64,000 nucleotides of DNA from Terriglobia bacterium. GTDB taxonomy: Bacteria > Acidobacteriota > Terriglobia > JAIQFV01. The notes beneath the pieces were generated by a model. It was not told where the DNA came from. It worked only from the letters and a program-made list of their open reading frames with translations, and made no database searches. Position numbers and translations under genes: made by a program. Below are positions 1-11,200 of the stretch, in pieces. The stretch is from contig JAIQFV010000015.1 in assembly GCA_020073085.1 (NCBI GenBank), positions 52,769-116,768 on the forward strand, read 5' to 3'. Each line of letters begins with the position of its first letter. The first letter of the stretch is position 1.

Positions 1-1524
1 AACAGACTGGTCTATCTTCTTCTCATTTTGAGTTTATGTTTCTTTGCTGGCTGCAACTCCCAAAATGCGCAGTCTTCCGGACACATCGAGCAAACAGATC
101 GACAACCTGCCGTCGCAGGACAATTCTATCCGGCCGAGAGAGAACATTTGGAGACCATGCTCCACCAGTTGTTCTCAAAAGCCGTTCCCGCAAAGCATCT
201 TAAAAACGTGATCGCCATTATTTCTCCGCACGCGGGTTATCCCTACTCCGGAGAGGTGGCCGCTTCGGGTTTTAATCAAATCGATCCGGAAAAGGAATAC
301 GACAACATTTTCATTTTGGGTCCCAGCCACCACATTGGCTTTGAGGGCGCCTCTATTTACTCCAAAGGCAATTTTGTCACGCCGCTGGGAACGGTCAAGG
401 TCAACACCAGGCTTGCCCAGGAACTCGTCCGGAAACACAAATTCCTTTCAGACCGGGTTGATGCTCATCAGGCGGAGCACAGCATCGAAGTGCAGCTTCC
501 CTTTTTGCAGATGGTGATGAAGAAGGACTTCAGGATTGTTCCCGTCATCGTAGGCTCCGGGTCAGCCGAAATGTACGCGCAGATCGCGGAAGCCCTGCGC
601 CCATACTTGAATACGAGAAACCTCTTCGTGATCAGCACTGATTTCTCTCACTATCCGGCTTACGCTGATGCGGTTACCGTCGACAAGGCCACGGGCGATG
701 CCGTGTTGACTAATTCCGCCGGAAACCTGATGAAGACCGTCAGGGCCAACGCCCTGAAAAGCATCCCCAACCTGGCCACCAGCATGTGCGGGCTATCGGG
801 CGTGCTGACGTTGCTGTATATGACGCAAGACAATTCCCGGGTGACCTACACGCCGATTCAATACAAGAATTCGGGAGATGCGGATCCCGGCATGAGACAG
901 CAGGTCGTCGGGTATTACGCCATCGCTGTGTCACTCCAGGAGGGGGCCCCCGGTGGCGGCTTCGGCCTGACCGATAAGGAAAAGGGGGAATTATTGGGAA
1001 TCGCGCGGTCGGCCCTCGATCAGTACCTCAGGAATCGGCGGGTCCCTGAGATTGATGCGTCCATTTTCTCTGAAAACATCAGGACGAAGACCGGCGCCTT
1101 TGTGACGCTGAATAAGAACGACCAGTTGAGAGGATGCATCGGACGATTTGATGCGAGCGAGCCGTTGTACAAGGTGGTCCAGCAAATGGCCGTTGCCGCA
1201 GCAACGGAAGATCCCCGCTTCGGTCCCGTGGAATCCGCAGAATTGAACAAACTTGAAATCGAAATCTCAGTGCTCACCCCGTTGCGGCGCATCCACTCCA
1301 TCGATGAGATTGAAATGGGCAAGCACGGCATCTATCTCCGCAGGGGAATGAAGTCAGGAACGTTTCTGCCGCAGGTGGCCACCGATACGCACTGGACGAA
1401 GGAAGAGTTCCTGGGTCATTGCGCCCAGGACAAAGCGGGCCTGGGCTGGAACGGGTGGAAAGACGCGGAAATCTACGTCTACGAGGCGATCGTGTTCAGT
1501 GAAAAAGAAATCCTGAAACATTGA
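1..1524 (+). CDS. AmmeMemoRadiSam system protein B-A fusion (MEMO + AMMECR1), lipoprotein, 5'-truncated by window edge
   Basis: The frame is open from base 1. The codons before a possible TTG start at 28 encode a hydrophobic run ending in a lipobox (F-A-G-C, Cys codon 52-54), so the true start is probably just outside the window and the product is probably a lipoprotein. The N-terminal two thirds is a MEMO domain with SPHAGYPYSG, GPSHH, STDFSHY and MCGLSG motifs. The last ~180 residues are an AMMECR1 domain with the LRGCIG signature. MEMO and AMMECR1 are usually separate proteins whose bacterial biochemistry is unsettled; here they are joined. A membrane protein and the radical SAM partner follow on the same strand. 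The family call is firm; the export call rests on the signal sequence. Confidence 0.88.
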   Translation, partial: NRLVYLLLILSLCFFAGCNSQNAQSSGHIEQTDRQPAVAGQFYPAEREHLETMLHQLFSKAVPAKHLKNVIAIISPHAGYPYSGEVAASGFNQIDPEKEYDNIFILGPSHHIGFEGASIYSKGNFVTPLGTVKVNTRLAQELVRKHKFLSDRVDAHQAEHSIEVQLPFLQMVMKKDFRIVPVIVGSGSAEMYAQIAEALRPYLNTRNLFVISTDFSHYPAYADAVTVDKATGDAVLTNSAGNLMKTVRANALKSIPNLATSMCGLSGVLTLLYMTQDNSRVTYTPIQYKNSGDADPGMRQQVVGYYAIAVSLQEGAPGGGFGLTDKEKGELLGIARSALDQYLRNRRVPEIDASIFSENIRTKTGAFVTLNKNDQLRGCIGRFDASEPLYKVVQQMAVAAATEDPRFGPVESAELNKLEIEISVLTPLRRIHSIDEIEMGKHGIYLRRGMKSGTFLPQVATDTHWTKEEFLGHCAQDKAGLGWNGWKDAEIYVYEAIVFSEKEILKH

Positions 1525-1612
1525 CCTGAATTCCGGGATTTGCCCGGGGCCAATTCTCGGAAATCCGGCTTGCCACCCCTTCAACGATCCGGCGATCCCG
1601 GGTGCTATCTTT

Positions 1613-3787
1613 ATGGTTCATTCGAGTGTCGACAGAAGGATCATGCTTGCCATCGGCGCAGTTGGCTTTACGTCGATCATGACGCAGACGATCCTGTTGC
1701 GTGAATTTCTGTCGGTATTTTCCGGGAATGAACTGGTCATCGGGATTGTGCTGGCCAGCTGGATGATTCTGACCGGGGTGGGGTCATTTCTGGGACGGTT
1801 CGCCGGCAAGGCGAAACATCGGCTGGACCTCATCATCATTTTGTTCCTTCTGACTGCCCTGCTTCCAATCGTCACCGTCTTCCTCCTGAGCTATCTCAGA
1901 AATCTTGTTTTCCCTGTGGGCGCCCTGATTGGGCTGGTCGAAAGCCTGTACAGCTCATTTCTGCTCCTGCTCCCTTACTGCGTGATTTCAGGCCTCCTCT
2001 TCACCCTCTTTGCACAGACCGCCTCGGAACAGGGGAATTCCAATCTCATCGCCAGCGTGTACTGCTGGGAATCCCTGGGGAGTATCGTGGGCGGCTTTCT
2101 GTTCAACCTCGTGATCGTTTTCCTGCTTTCGACCTTTCAAGCCCTCCTCCTCCTCGCTGTCTTTAACCTCAGTGTCTGTTTCTCTGTCTCCTTGAAATAT
2201 GGGAGGCCGGCCTTCAGGTACGCCCTCCCGCTCGTGGGAGGTCTGGTTGTGGTGCTGGCTTTAACGGTCAACCTGGATGCACTTTCGAAGCGGTTCCTGT
2301 TCCGGAATCAGGAACTCCTTTTTTACCTGGACACCCCTTACGGCAACCTAACCCTCACCCAACAAGGGGAGCAAAGGAACTTTTACGAGAACAGTGTCCT
2401 TCTTTTCTCCACAAATGATGTGATGTCGAATGAAGAAGCGGTTCACTATGCCATGGTCCAACATCCACGTCCCCGCAACGTCCTCCTCATCTCGGGCGGC
2501 ATTTCAGGGACGATCCGGGAGATCCTGAAGTATGATGTGGATCGAATCGATTATGTGGAGCTCAATCCCTGGCTCATCGAGATGGGGAGAGACTATACCT
2601 CCGCATTAACGAGTCCCAAACTTCATGTCTTCACGGACGATGCCCGGAGATTCCTCAGAGATGCGGACGGACACTACGACGTCGCCTTAGTCAATGTGCC
2701 CGATCCGGTGACCGCGCAAATTAACCGGTACTATACCGTAGAGTTTCTTCGGCAGCTCAAGATGAAGCTGAATGCGGAGGCAGTGGTCTCCTTCAGCCTG
2801 CTCCCGTCGGTGGACTACCAGGGTGCGGAAGCCCGGCTGCTCAGTTCCATCATGAACAATACGCTGCGCACGGCGTTCAAGAATGTGCTGATTGTCCCCG
2901 GGCTGCGAAATTACTATCTCGCCTCCGACGCTCCGTTGGACATCGAAATCACCCGCAGGATTGAACAGCGCCACATCGCCAACAGCTATGTGAATTCCAG
3001 TTATGTCGACGATCTCTCCTTGCGCCAAAGAAGTGATGCCATGGTCCGGGATCTCTCAGGGCGGACCGTCTTGAACAGAGATTTTGCTCCCATCGCCTAC
3101 TATCGCCAATTAATGTACTGGCTCAGCTCCCTGCAGTTCAGTCCCTGGATCCCGGGCGGCGTCTTGATCGTTCTTCTCGCGCTCGTGACGGCGAAGCTCA
3201 ATACGATCAGCTTCGGATTGTTTACGGGGGGATTCGCGGCCTCCTCCATGGAACTTCTGCTGCTGATTTCGTTTCAAATCCTTTATGGGTACGTCTATCA
3301 GGCCACCGGCTTGATCATTACCCTGTTCATGGCGGGGCTTGCGGCGGGATCCTTTTACGGACAGAAACGATCCAGGCCTTTTGGTGTTCCGGGATTCATT
3401 GGTACCCAGTGCGCCATTGGCGTCTATTGCCTGCTGCTCCCCATCGTCCTTTTGATATTGAAGGGAGCCCATCTGGGGGACTTCATAATTCACGCCATCT
3501 TCGTCCTCCTCACCTTTGCGGTGGCAGCGCTCGTCGGCCTGCAGTTCTCCATCGCCTCAGCCCTTCGGAGGGGAAAAATTGAGTCGGTGGCCTCAGAACT
3601 GTACAGCATCGACCTCATAGGCTCGGCCATCGGCGCCCTGGTTGTCTCGACCTTCCTGGTCCCGCTCCTGGGCATTGCGAAAGTCAGTCTTGTCGTCGCA
3701 TCCCTGAGCTTGCTGAGTGCCGTCGTGACGACGCTCAATAGAAACCGATCCACCGTTTTTTCAGAGAGTGAGTTGGCCCATGTGTGA
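1613..3787 (+). CDS. Membrane-embedded spermidine synthase-like protein
   Basis: This 724-residue protein has about eight N-terminal membrane segments (residues ~10-230), a soluble SpeE-like Rossmann domain (~235-465) and further C-terminal segments (~500-715). The Rossmann part carries a glycine-rich ISGGISGT loop, VELNP at the position that normally binds the aminopropyl donor, DDARRFL, and DVALVNVPDP. Polyamine synthesis is not proven. Membrane-fused spermidine synthase homologues are common in uncharacterised operons, and the glycine loop departs from the usual GGGDGG. The gene lies between the MEMO-AMMECR1 gene (88 bp upstream) and the radical SAM gene, whose ATG sits inside its 3' end, so the three are probably co-transcribed. 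A second possible start is the ATG at 1643. Confidence 0.8.
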   Translation: MVHSSVDRRIMLAIGAVGFTSIMTQTILLREFLSVFSGNELVIGIVLASWMILTGVGSFLGRFAGKAKHRLDLIIILFLLTALLPIVTVFLLSYLRNLVFPVGALIGLVESLYSSFLLLLPYCVISGLLFTLFAQTASEQGNSNLIASVYCWESLGSIVGGFLFNLVIVFLLSTFQALLLLAVFNLSVCFSVSLKYGRPAFRYALPLVGGLVVVLALTVNLDALSKRFLFRNQELLFYLDTPYGNLTLTQQGEQRNFYENSVLLFSTNDVMSNEEAVHYAMVQHPRPRNVLLISGGISGTIREILKYDVDRIDYVELNPWLIEMGRDYTSALTSPKLHVFTDDARRFLRDADGHYDVALVNVPDPVTAQINRYYTVEFLRQLKMKLNAEAVVSFSLLPSVDYQGAEARLLSSIMNNTLRTAFKNVLIVPGLRNYYLASDAPLDIEITRRIEQRHIANSYVNSSYVDDLSLRQRSDAMVRDLSGRTVLNRDFAPIAYYRQLMYWLSSLQFSPWIPGGVLIVLLALVTAKLNTISFGLFTGGFAASSMELLLLISFQILYGYVYQATGLIITLFMAGLAAGSFYGQKRSRPFGVPGFIGTQCAIGVYCLLLPIVLLILKGAHLGDFIIHAIFVLLTFAVAALVGLQFSIASALRRGKIESVASELYSIDLIGSAIGALVVSTFLVPLLGIAKVSLVVASLSLLSAVVTTLNRNRSTVFSESELAHV

Positions 3788-4940
3788 ACTAATCGAACAG
3801 AAGAATTTGACTCGAAGACGATTCAATAAGTACTGTGTCCTGGGGATGGGGGCGTGTCTTGTCGGGCTGGACTGGCTGGAGCATCTCACCGGCACCTCGA
3901 ATGTACTTCTGGGCTCTGAAGGTCCCGGGAAATGGAGCAAGGAAGCCCTTTTCTATTCAAGAACAGGCAATACCATCACCTGTCTGAAATGCCCCAACTA
4001 CTGCCAACTGGGACTGGATGACACCGGGAAGTGTCGCAACCGGGTGAGCTACCAGGGAAAGCTTTACACGATTGCCTATGGAAATCCCTGCGCAGTTCAC
4101 ATTGATCCCATCGAAAAGAAACCGCTCTATCATTTTCTTCCTACCACCCGGGCCTTCTCGATCGCTGCGGCCGGATGCAATTTCCGGTGCCTGAACTGCC
4201 AGAACTGGCAAATTTCCCAAGTCAGCCCAAAGGAAACAGCCAATGCGGATTTAATGCCCCAAGCTGTGGTTGACCAGTGTGTCAATTCGGGTTGTGAATC
4301 GATTGCGTATACCTATTCGGAGCCAATTTCATTTTACGAATATGTGCTGGATACGGCAAAGCTTGCCCGCGCGAAAAAAATTAGAAATGTTTTTAAGTCG
4401 AATGGCTACATCAATCAAGAACCCCTCCGCCTGCTGTGTAAGAATCTCGACGCGGCCAATATCGATTTGAAGTGCTTTGAGGATGGGACCTACGCCCGAT
4501 TGTCCGGGGGCAAACTGGCGCCCATCCTGAATACCCTCAAGACCTTGAAGCAAGAGGGCGTGTGGCTGGAAATCACAAATCTGGTCGTCCCGAGCTGGAC
4601 CGACAATCTTGACATGATCAAGAGGATGAGCGACTGGCTGGCGGCCAACGGACTGGCCGATTGCCCCCTGCACTTCACACGGTTTTCTCCACTCTATAAA
4701 CTCAGCCAGCTCCCCATGACCCCTGTTTCGACCCTCGACAAAGCGAGAGAAATCGCCATGCAAGCAGGAATGCACTATGTGTACGTCGGCAATGTCCCCG
4801 GGCATGCTGCCGAAAATACTTACTGCCATGGATGCAAGAAGCTGCTCATGGAGCGAAAAGGATTCCGGATTTACGCCAACAACATGGCTGCCGGCAAGTG
4901 CAAGTTCTGTGGTGAAAGAATTCCGGGGGTCTGGACCTAG
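3780..4940 (+). CDS. AmmeMemoRadiSam system radical SAM enzyme with Tat-like N terminus
   Basis: The radical SAM motif is C133-x3-C137-x2-C140 (GCNFRCLNC), counted from the ATG at 3780. An upstream Cys cluster (CLKCPNYC...GKC) and a C-terminal ribbon (CHGC...CKFCG, then IPGVW) are hallmarks of this PflA-like subfamily. The protein begins with a ~45-residue extension holding TRRRFNK (residues 11-17) and then a hydrophobic stretch, close to the twin-arginine consensus S/T-RRxFLK. That would fit export of a folded Fe-S protein. The start at 3780 overlaps the upstream stop by 8 bp; a GTG at 3768 is also possible. The substrate of the system is unknown. The family call is strong; Tat export is an inference. 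Confidence 0.9.
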   Translation: MCELIEQKNLTRRRFNKYCVLGMGACLVGLDWLEHLTGTSNVLLGSEGPGKWSKEALFYSRTGNTITCLKCPNYCQLGLDDTGKCRNRVSYQGKLYTIAYGNPCAVHIDPIEKKPLYHFLPTTRAFSIAAAGCNFRCLNCQNWQISQVSPKETANADLMPQAVVDQCVNSGCESIAYTYSEPISFYEYVLDTAKLARAKKIRNVFKSNGYINQEPLRLLCKNLDAANIDLKCFEDGTYARLSGGKLAPILNTLKTLKQEGVWLEITNLVVPSWTDNLDMIKRMSDWLAANGLADCPLHFTRFSPLYKLSQLPMTPVSTLDKAREIAMQAGMHYVYVGNVPGHAAENTYCHGCKKLLMERKGFRIYANNMAAGKCKFCGERIPGVWT

Positions 4941-5197
4941 TGGACGGAATCTGAAATCAGGCACAATTTAAACTTCCCCTCCAACTCCTTGAAAAGAATT
5001 CTCTAATGCTCCTCTGAAAAAATCCGATAACAATGGACGGGTAGGAGTGTTTTCGCAAGCCTTCGGGCCGCGCTGCTGCTCGGTTACGTCTGTTTTTCAG
5101 AAAAGCTGAATCTCATCTCAAGCTCGCTTTCGGAACCTCTTCGACCCCCACAACCAGCGAACCTTCTTAGGGTCAGTTCATAGTCAAAGGTCATCGC

Positions 5198-7771
5198 ATG
5201 AAATCAGTTCTTGCCATCGATAAGCGGACCCACCCTCCCTCCATGCCTCGACTCCTCCTTTTGGTGTTTTTCATCCTGGCGGTGAGCATTGGGGCTTCCG
5301 GTTACTATTACTATTCCAACCAGCGAAAAGATATCAAACAAAGCAGTGCCGAAGAGCTTTCCGCCATCGCCGAGTTGAAGGTCAACGGGATTGTGAGTTG
5401 GCGGAAGGCTCGACTGGGAGATGCCGACGTTATCTTTGGGGGTCCCTGGACTGCCGCCCGGATCCAGCAGTTTCTCAACGACCCGTCTTCCGTTGCCCTG
5501 CAACAGGAAATCCTGACGTGGATGGAATCCAGAAGGAAGAACTATCAATACAACTCTGCTTTTTTATTCGACGCCCTGGGAAACATCAGGTTATCTGCCA
5601 ACCCGGAGGATGAACGGATCCACCCCCTCACGATCGATCTCGTAAAGCAAGCCTTGAGCACCCGCCACGCAATTCTGTCGGACATTCGGGAATCGAACCA
5701 AGGAAAGGATCTTGATATCGATCTGATTGCACCCCTTGTCCTGGGGAAGGGCTCGGAAAAGATTCTGGTGGGTGCTCTCCTTTTCCGAATCGACCCTCGC
5801 ACCATCCTATACCCGCTCATCCAGACGTGGCCCACGCCCAGTAAGAGTGGTGAAACCCTGCTCGTTCGTCGCGAGGGGAAAGACGTTTTGTTTTTGAATG
5901 ATCTGCGCCACCGCAGGAATGCTTCCCCAGCCCTCCGAATCCCTCTTACCAAGCTGGAGGTCCCGGCTGTTCAGGCGGCATTGGGCCAGGAAGGAACAGT
6001 GGAGGGGGTGGATTACCGCGGCGTCAAGGTGCTCGCGGTCAAACGCGTCATCCCTGATTCATCCTGGGCGATGGTTTCTAAGGTGGACATAGATGAAGTC
6101 TACCGGCCCCTCTACGAGCGAGCGCGCTGGGTCATTGCGTTCGTGGGGATTCTGATCCTCTCCGCCGCCTTGTGTCTGGGATTCATTTGGAGACAGCAGA
6201 CAGCCCGTTTCTATCTCAAAGGATACCAGGCGGAACTGGCACGGCGGTTGACCGAGCAGAGGATGAAAGAGAGCGAGGCGCGCTATCGCTCTTTGTTCGA
6301 GAACATGCTTGAAGGATACGCCTACTGCCGGATGATCTTTGAACACGATCAGCCCCAAGATTTCATCTATCTCGATGTCAATCGTGCCTTCGAGCAATTG
6401 ACCGGCCTGAAGAATGTCGTTGGGAAAAGGGTCACCGAGGTGATTCCGGGGATACGGAGGACCACTCCGGAATTATTCGAGGCTTATGGCCGGGTGGCAT
6501 CGACGGGCAAGCCGGAAACATTTGAGATTTATGTTGAGGGCCTGGGAATCTGGTTTTCGATCTCCGTATACAGTCCGCAAAGAGATTGCTTTGTCGCCGT
6601 TTTCGAAAACATCACGGAGCGCAAGCGCGCCGATACTGCGTTGCGTCACAGTGAGGCGCAATTCCGCACCGCCTTCGATGACGCGCCCGTCGGCATGTGC
6701 TTGACCACTCCTGAGGGCCGTCTCCTGCGGGTTAACCAAGCCCTCTGCCAATTCCTCGGATACACGGAGCCGGACCTGCTGGCCAGGGGTTTTGACGAGG
6801 TGACGCACCCGGACGACCGGGAGAACAGCCTCGAAGGCTTAAAGCGCGTGCTATCCGGAAAGGCAGAATCCGCCGATTTTGAGAAGCGATACCTCCGCCG
6901 GGACGGACAGCCCATCTGGGCGTTTGTGAGAACTTTTCTCCTGAGGGACGCGAACCACCAACCCGTCCATTTCATCACGCACATCCTGGACATCAATGAG
7001 CGCAAGCGCTCGGAGGAAGAGGTCCGCCGATTGAACATTGAACTGGAACAACGTGTGCTCGACCGCACCACCCGGCTGGAAGCGGCCAACCAGGAACTGG
7101 AGGCGTTCGCATATTCCGTCTCCCACGACCTTCGCGCTCCGCTGCGTGCCATGGATGGATTCTCGCGCATCCTGCTGAGTGATTACAGCTCCCAGCTTGC
7201 CTTCGAGGCCAAGCGCTATCTTCAATTGGTACGGGACAACGCCCGGCAGATGGGTCATTTAATCGATGACCTGCTCGCCTTCTCGAGGCTCAGCCGTCAA
7301 AACCTGAATAAGCAAGTGGTCCGGCCACAAGATCTGGTCAACCAGTCTATCGAAGATCTACGCCCCGAGCAGGATGGCCGGAAGGTGGAAATCAAGGTGG
7401 GGTCCTTGCCCGCCTGCCACGCCGATTCACCCCTGCTCAAACAGGTCTTCATGAACCTGCTATCCAATGCGCTCAAATTTACCCGTAAACGCGAGTTGGC
7501 CGGCATTGAAATTGGCTGCCAGAGTCGAAATGGCGGGGCCACCTATTATGTCAAGGACAACGGCGTGGGCTTTGACATGCAGTATGCACAGAAATTATTC
7601 GGTGTTTTTCAACGGCTGCATCGCTTGGAAGAATATGAAGGCACCGGCGTGGGGCTGGCGATCGTGCAGCGGATTATCTCTCGCCATGGAGGGCGCGTTT
7701 GGGCCGAGGCCGCGTTGGACCAGGGAGCAACTTTCTATTTTACTTTGGAGGGAGAGACGAGCCATGAGTGA
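5198..7771 (+). CDS. Membrane sensor histidine kinase with two PAS domains
   Basis: This 857-residue kinase has a membrane segment near residues 18-40, an extracytoplasmic Cache-like sensor region (~45-305) and a second membrane segment (~310-330). Two PAS/PAC units (~350-475 and ~487-605) follow, then a short coiled coil, HisKA with phospho-acceptor His643 (VSHDLRAPL) and a HATPase domain (N box [10 protein letters not shown]1 DNGVGFD, G2 GTGVGLAI). This C-terminal arrangement resembles phytochrome-type kinases that pair with Rcp1-like receivers. The stop overlaps the next gene's start by 8 bp, so kinase and receiver are translationally coupled. The ligand cannot be read from the sequence. 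Confidence 0.92.
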   Translation: MKSVLAIDKRTHPPSMPRLLLLVFFILAVSIGASGYYYYSNQRKDIKQSSAEELSAIAELKVNGIVSWRKARLGDADVIFGGPWTAARIQQFLNDPSSVALQQEILTWMESRRKNYQYNSAFLFDALGNIRLSANPEDERIHPLTIDLVKQALSTRHAILSDIRESNQGKDLDIDLIAPLVLGKGSEKILVGALLFRIDPRTILYPLIQTWPTPSKSGETLLVRREGKDVLFLNDLRHRRNASPALRIPLTKLEVPAVQAALGQEGTVEGVDYRGVKVLAVKRVIPDSSWAMVSKVDIDEVYRPLYERARWVIAFVGILILSAALCLGFIWRQQTARFYLKGYQAELARRLTEQRMKESEARYRSLFENMLEGYAYCRMIFEHDQPQDFIYLDVNRAFEQLTGLKNVVGKRVTEVIPGIRRTTPELFEAYGRVASTGKPETFEIYVEGLGIWFSISVYSPQRDCFVAVFENITERKRADTALRHSEAQFRTAFDDAPVGMCLTTPEGRLLRVNQALCQFLGYTEPDLLARGFDEVTHPDDRENSLEGLKRVLSGKAESADFEKRYLRRDGQPIWAFVRTFLLRDANHQPVHFITHILDINERKRSEEEVRRLNIELEQRVLDRTTRLEAANQELEAFAYSVSHDLRAPLRAMDGFSRILLSDYSSQLAFEAKRYLQLVRDNARQMGHLIDDLLAFSRLSRQNLNKQVVRPQDLVNQSIEDLRPEQDGRKVEIKVGSLPACHADSPLLKQVFMNLLSNALKFTRKRELAGIEIGCQSRNGGATYYVKDNGVGFDMQYAQKLFGVFQRLHRLEEYEGTGVGLAIVQRIISRHGGRVWAEAALDQGATFYFTLEGETSHE

Positions 7772-8219
7772 AAGACCTGTGGAAATCCTGCTGGTGGAAG
7801 ATAACCCGAATGACGTGGAACTCACCCTGCATGCTTTCAAGAAACACAATCTTTCCAATCGAGTCCACGTCACGCGCGATGGCGTTGAGGCCCTGGACTA
7901 TATCTTTGGCTCAGGGGCCTATCAGGGCCGGAACATCGAGGACAAACCCAAGGTGATCCTGCTCGATTTGAAACTGCCCAAGGTGGATGGGATCGAAGTC
8001 CTCCGCAAGATCAAGGCCGACGCGAGGACCCGGGCCATCCCCGTGGTCGTCTTGACCTCCTCCCATGAAGAGCGCGATATCGTGGAAACTTACAATCTGG
8101 GGGTCAACAGCTACATTGTCAAACCCGTCGACTTCGAACAGTTCACCGAAGCCGTTCGGGAGGTAGGCCTTTACTGGCTGCTCCTCAATCGGCCCCCCAT
8201 CTTTAATCCGAACGGCTAG
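7764..8219 (+). CDS. Rcp1-like single-domain response regulator
   Basis: This 151-residue CheY-like receiver has no output domain. The acidic pocket is VEDN near the N terminus, the phospho-acceptor is Asp68 (ILLDLKLP), and the conserved Thr and Lys appear in VVLTSS and IVKPVDF. The extended loop after alpha-1 and the overall length match the Rcp1 family that partners with PAS/phytochrome kinases. I chose the ATG at 7764 because it overlaps the kinase stop (ATGAGTGA) and follows a GGAGGGAGAG ribosome-binding site. Its likely donor is the upstream kinase, and possibly the hybrid kinase 60 bp downstream. Signalling must go through protein interaction or phosphotransfer. Confidence 0.93.
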   Translation: MSERPVEILLVEDNPNDVELTLHAFKKHNLSNRVHVTRDGVEALDYIFGSGAYQGRNIEDKPKVILLDLKLPKVDGIEVLRKIKADARTRAIPVVVLTSSHEERDIVETYNLGVNSYIVKPVDFEQFTEAVREVGLYWLLLNRPPIFNPNG

Positions 8220-8279
8220 GCCGTGATGCAAGGCCGTATTGAGGTCGAGCGAATCGAATTAGAAACCCCGAGGTGACCG

Positions 8280-11200
8280 ATGTCTGTCCCAATCAAGGTT
8301 TTGTTGCTGGAGGACAGTGTCTCTGACACTGAACTCATATTGCATGAGTTGCGCAACGCCGGCTTCGACCCCCAATGGGAGCGCGTGGATACCGAAGCGG
8401 ATTTCCTGACCCATCTCAGTCCTGCACCGGACATCATCCTTGCCGATTTCAAACTCCCCCAATTCGACGGAACTCGCGCCCTTCGACTGTTGCGAGAACG
8501 GGGATTGGATATTCCCTTCATTCTCGTCTCAGGATCCATCGGAGAAGACCTTGCAGTTTCCGTTTTGAAAGCAGGCGCCTCTGATTACCTGCTCAAAGAC
8601 CGCCTCGCTCGATTGGGCCAGGCCGTCGGTCATGCGCTGGAGCAAAAAAAAGCGCAGGAGGAGAAACGCCGGGCCGAACAGGCCCTGATTGACAATGAAA
8701 AGCGCTTTCGCACCTTGATCGAACATAGTTCGGACACCATTTGCCTGGTGGCTCCCGAGGGGACCTTCTTGTATGCCGGGCCTTCTTCCGCTCGAGTCAT
8801 CGGCTACCAGGAAGAGGAGTTGGTCGGCCGAAACGTGCTCGAATTCATCCATCCGGACGATCGGGAGCTTACACTGGCGATCCTGACGGAACTGGTGAAT
8901 ACGCCGGGTGACAGGGCAACGGCGCAATATCGATTCAAGCATAAGAATGGCTCCTGGCTCTGGATCGAAGGGGTCGCCTGTAATATGGTGGATGAACCCA
9001 GTATCCGGGCGATCGTGGTCAGCTATCGCGATATTTCAACCCGCAAGCGGACGGAAGAGAGCTTGAAGCAAGCCTTGGCCTGGTATGAAGCGATCTTTGA
9101 AGGCTCACGGGATGCCATCTTCATCAGTGATGCCGAGTCGAGATTTATTGCCGTCAACCAGGCCGCCTGCGAATTGACGGGATATTCGAGGAAGGAACTC
9201 CTGGGCATGCGAATTCCCGATCTCCATGAGCCGAGTGATCTCGAGGCTTATGAGAAATATCACGACCGCATCATGGTGGGTGTGGATATTGTGGACGAGG
9301 CCAAGGTCTTGCGAAGAGACGGCAGCAAGGTGGATACCGAATTCAACAATCGCCGCATCCTCATCAACGAGGTTCCTTTCATTCATAGTGTGGCCCGCGA
9401 TGTTACAGACCGAAAGCGCGCGGAAGAAGCCCTGAGGCGCAGCCATGAGTTCCGTGACAGGGTCATGGAAAGCGCCACCAATTCGATTTTCGCCGTTGAC
9501 CTGAAGGGGAAGTTTACACTCGCCAACAAGCGAACATCCCGGATCACCGGCTACGAGCCGGACGAATTCATCGGGATGTCATTTCACCGGCTTTACTCAC
9601 CTGAGGTTTTGCCTGGCCTTGTGGAGCAGTTTAAGCGGCTGGTGACCGACCGAATTTCCATTTCGCAGTACGAGACTGATCTCATCCGGAAAGATGGGAC
9701 AACCATTACCATCTCCTTCAGTCTTGCTCCCCTATTGGAGAACGGACAAGTCGTGGGCGTGGTCGGAACGTCGGAAGACATTACCGAGCGCAAGCGCGGA
9801 GAGGAAGCGCTGCGACTGGCCGAGAACAAGTATCGCTCCATTTTTGAGAACACCATCGAAGGCATCTTTCAATCGACCCCGGAGGGTCGTTACCTCAGTG
9901 TCAACCCGGCCCTCGCCAGGATCCATGGGTTCGAGTCCCCTGAGGAAATGATGTCCTCCATAACCGACATTGGACATCAACTCTACGTCGATTCCAACCA
10001 GCGGGCAGAGTTCAAGCGCCTCCTGGAGGTAAGTGGCTATGTGAAAGATCTGGAGATTCAGACCCGCCGGAAAGACGGAACCCGGATTTCGACCTCAGTG
10101 AACGCTCGCACCCTTCGCGATGCAAGCGGTGCGGTAATGTGCTATGAAGGGACCGTTGAGGACATCACGGAGCGCAAGCGCGCGGAGGAAGCACTCAAAA
10201 CGCAGGCACAAGTGCTCCAGAACATGGTTGAAGGCGTGTGCGTCACGGAAGAGGGAACCCATATCACGTTCACCAACCCCCGATTCAACGCCATGTTCGG
10301 ATATGAGCCAGGAGAGTTGATCGGAGAACATGCGTCCATCTTGCATCATTGTTCAGCCGAAGAGAGTGCGCAGCTCCATGACGAGATTGCACATCGACTC
10401 CAGACCGGGTCGCTGTGGGAGGGAGAATGCCTGAACACCAAGAAAGATGGGACGCACTTTGTCACTTCAGCCCGGATTAGCCGAATGGAAATTTCAGGCA
10501 AGGATTGTTGGATCTCTGTTCAAGAAGATATAACTGAGCGCAAGCGGGCGGAGGAGGAACGTCTCAAGCTTTTTCGTGCCGTGGAACAGAGTCCGGACTC
10601 GGTGGTCGTTACCGATACGCAAGGGAACATCGAGTATGTGAATCCCAAATTTACTCAAATCACCGGGTACTCGTCGGCAGAAGCCCTGGGACAAAATCCC
10701 CGCATTTTGAAATCCGGCGAACTATCCCCGGAAAAATACCAGGAGCTGTGGAAAACCATTACCAGCGGCCATGATTGGCGCGGCGAATTTCATAACAAGA
10801 AGAAAAATGGCGAGCTCTACTGGGAATATGCCACGATCTCTCCCATCAAGAACGCCCAGGGCGACATCACTCATTTCCTGGCCATCAAGGAAGACCTCTC
10901 AGTACGAAAAAGTCTGGAGGAACAACTCCGGCAATCGCAAAAAATGGACGCCATTGGAAGACTGGCGGGAGGAGTGGCCCATGACTTCAATAACCTGCTC
11001 ACGGCGATTCTCGGGTATTCCGAGATGATGGAGACGAAGTTGAAGGCCAACGATCCCCTGTGCTCCAGTGTCCGGGAGATCCGTAACGCGGGAGAGCGCG
11101 CGGCCACCCTCGTTCGTCAACTCCTCGCCTTCAGCCGGAAACAGATGCTTCAAACGAAGGTCTTGAATCTGAATCAAGTCGTCGGGGAGTTGGACAAGAT

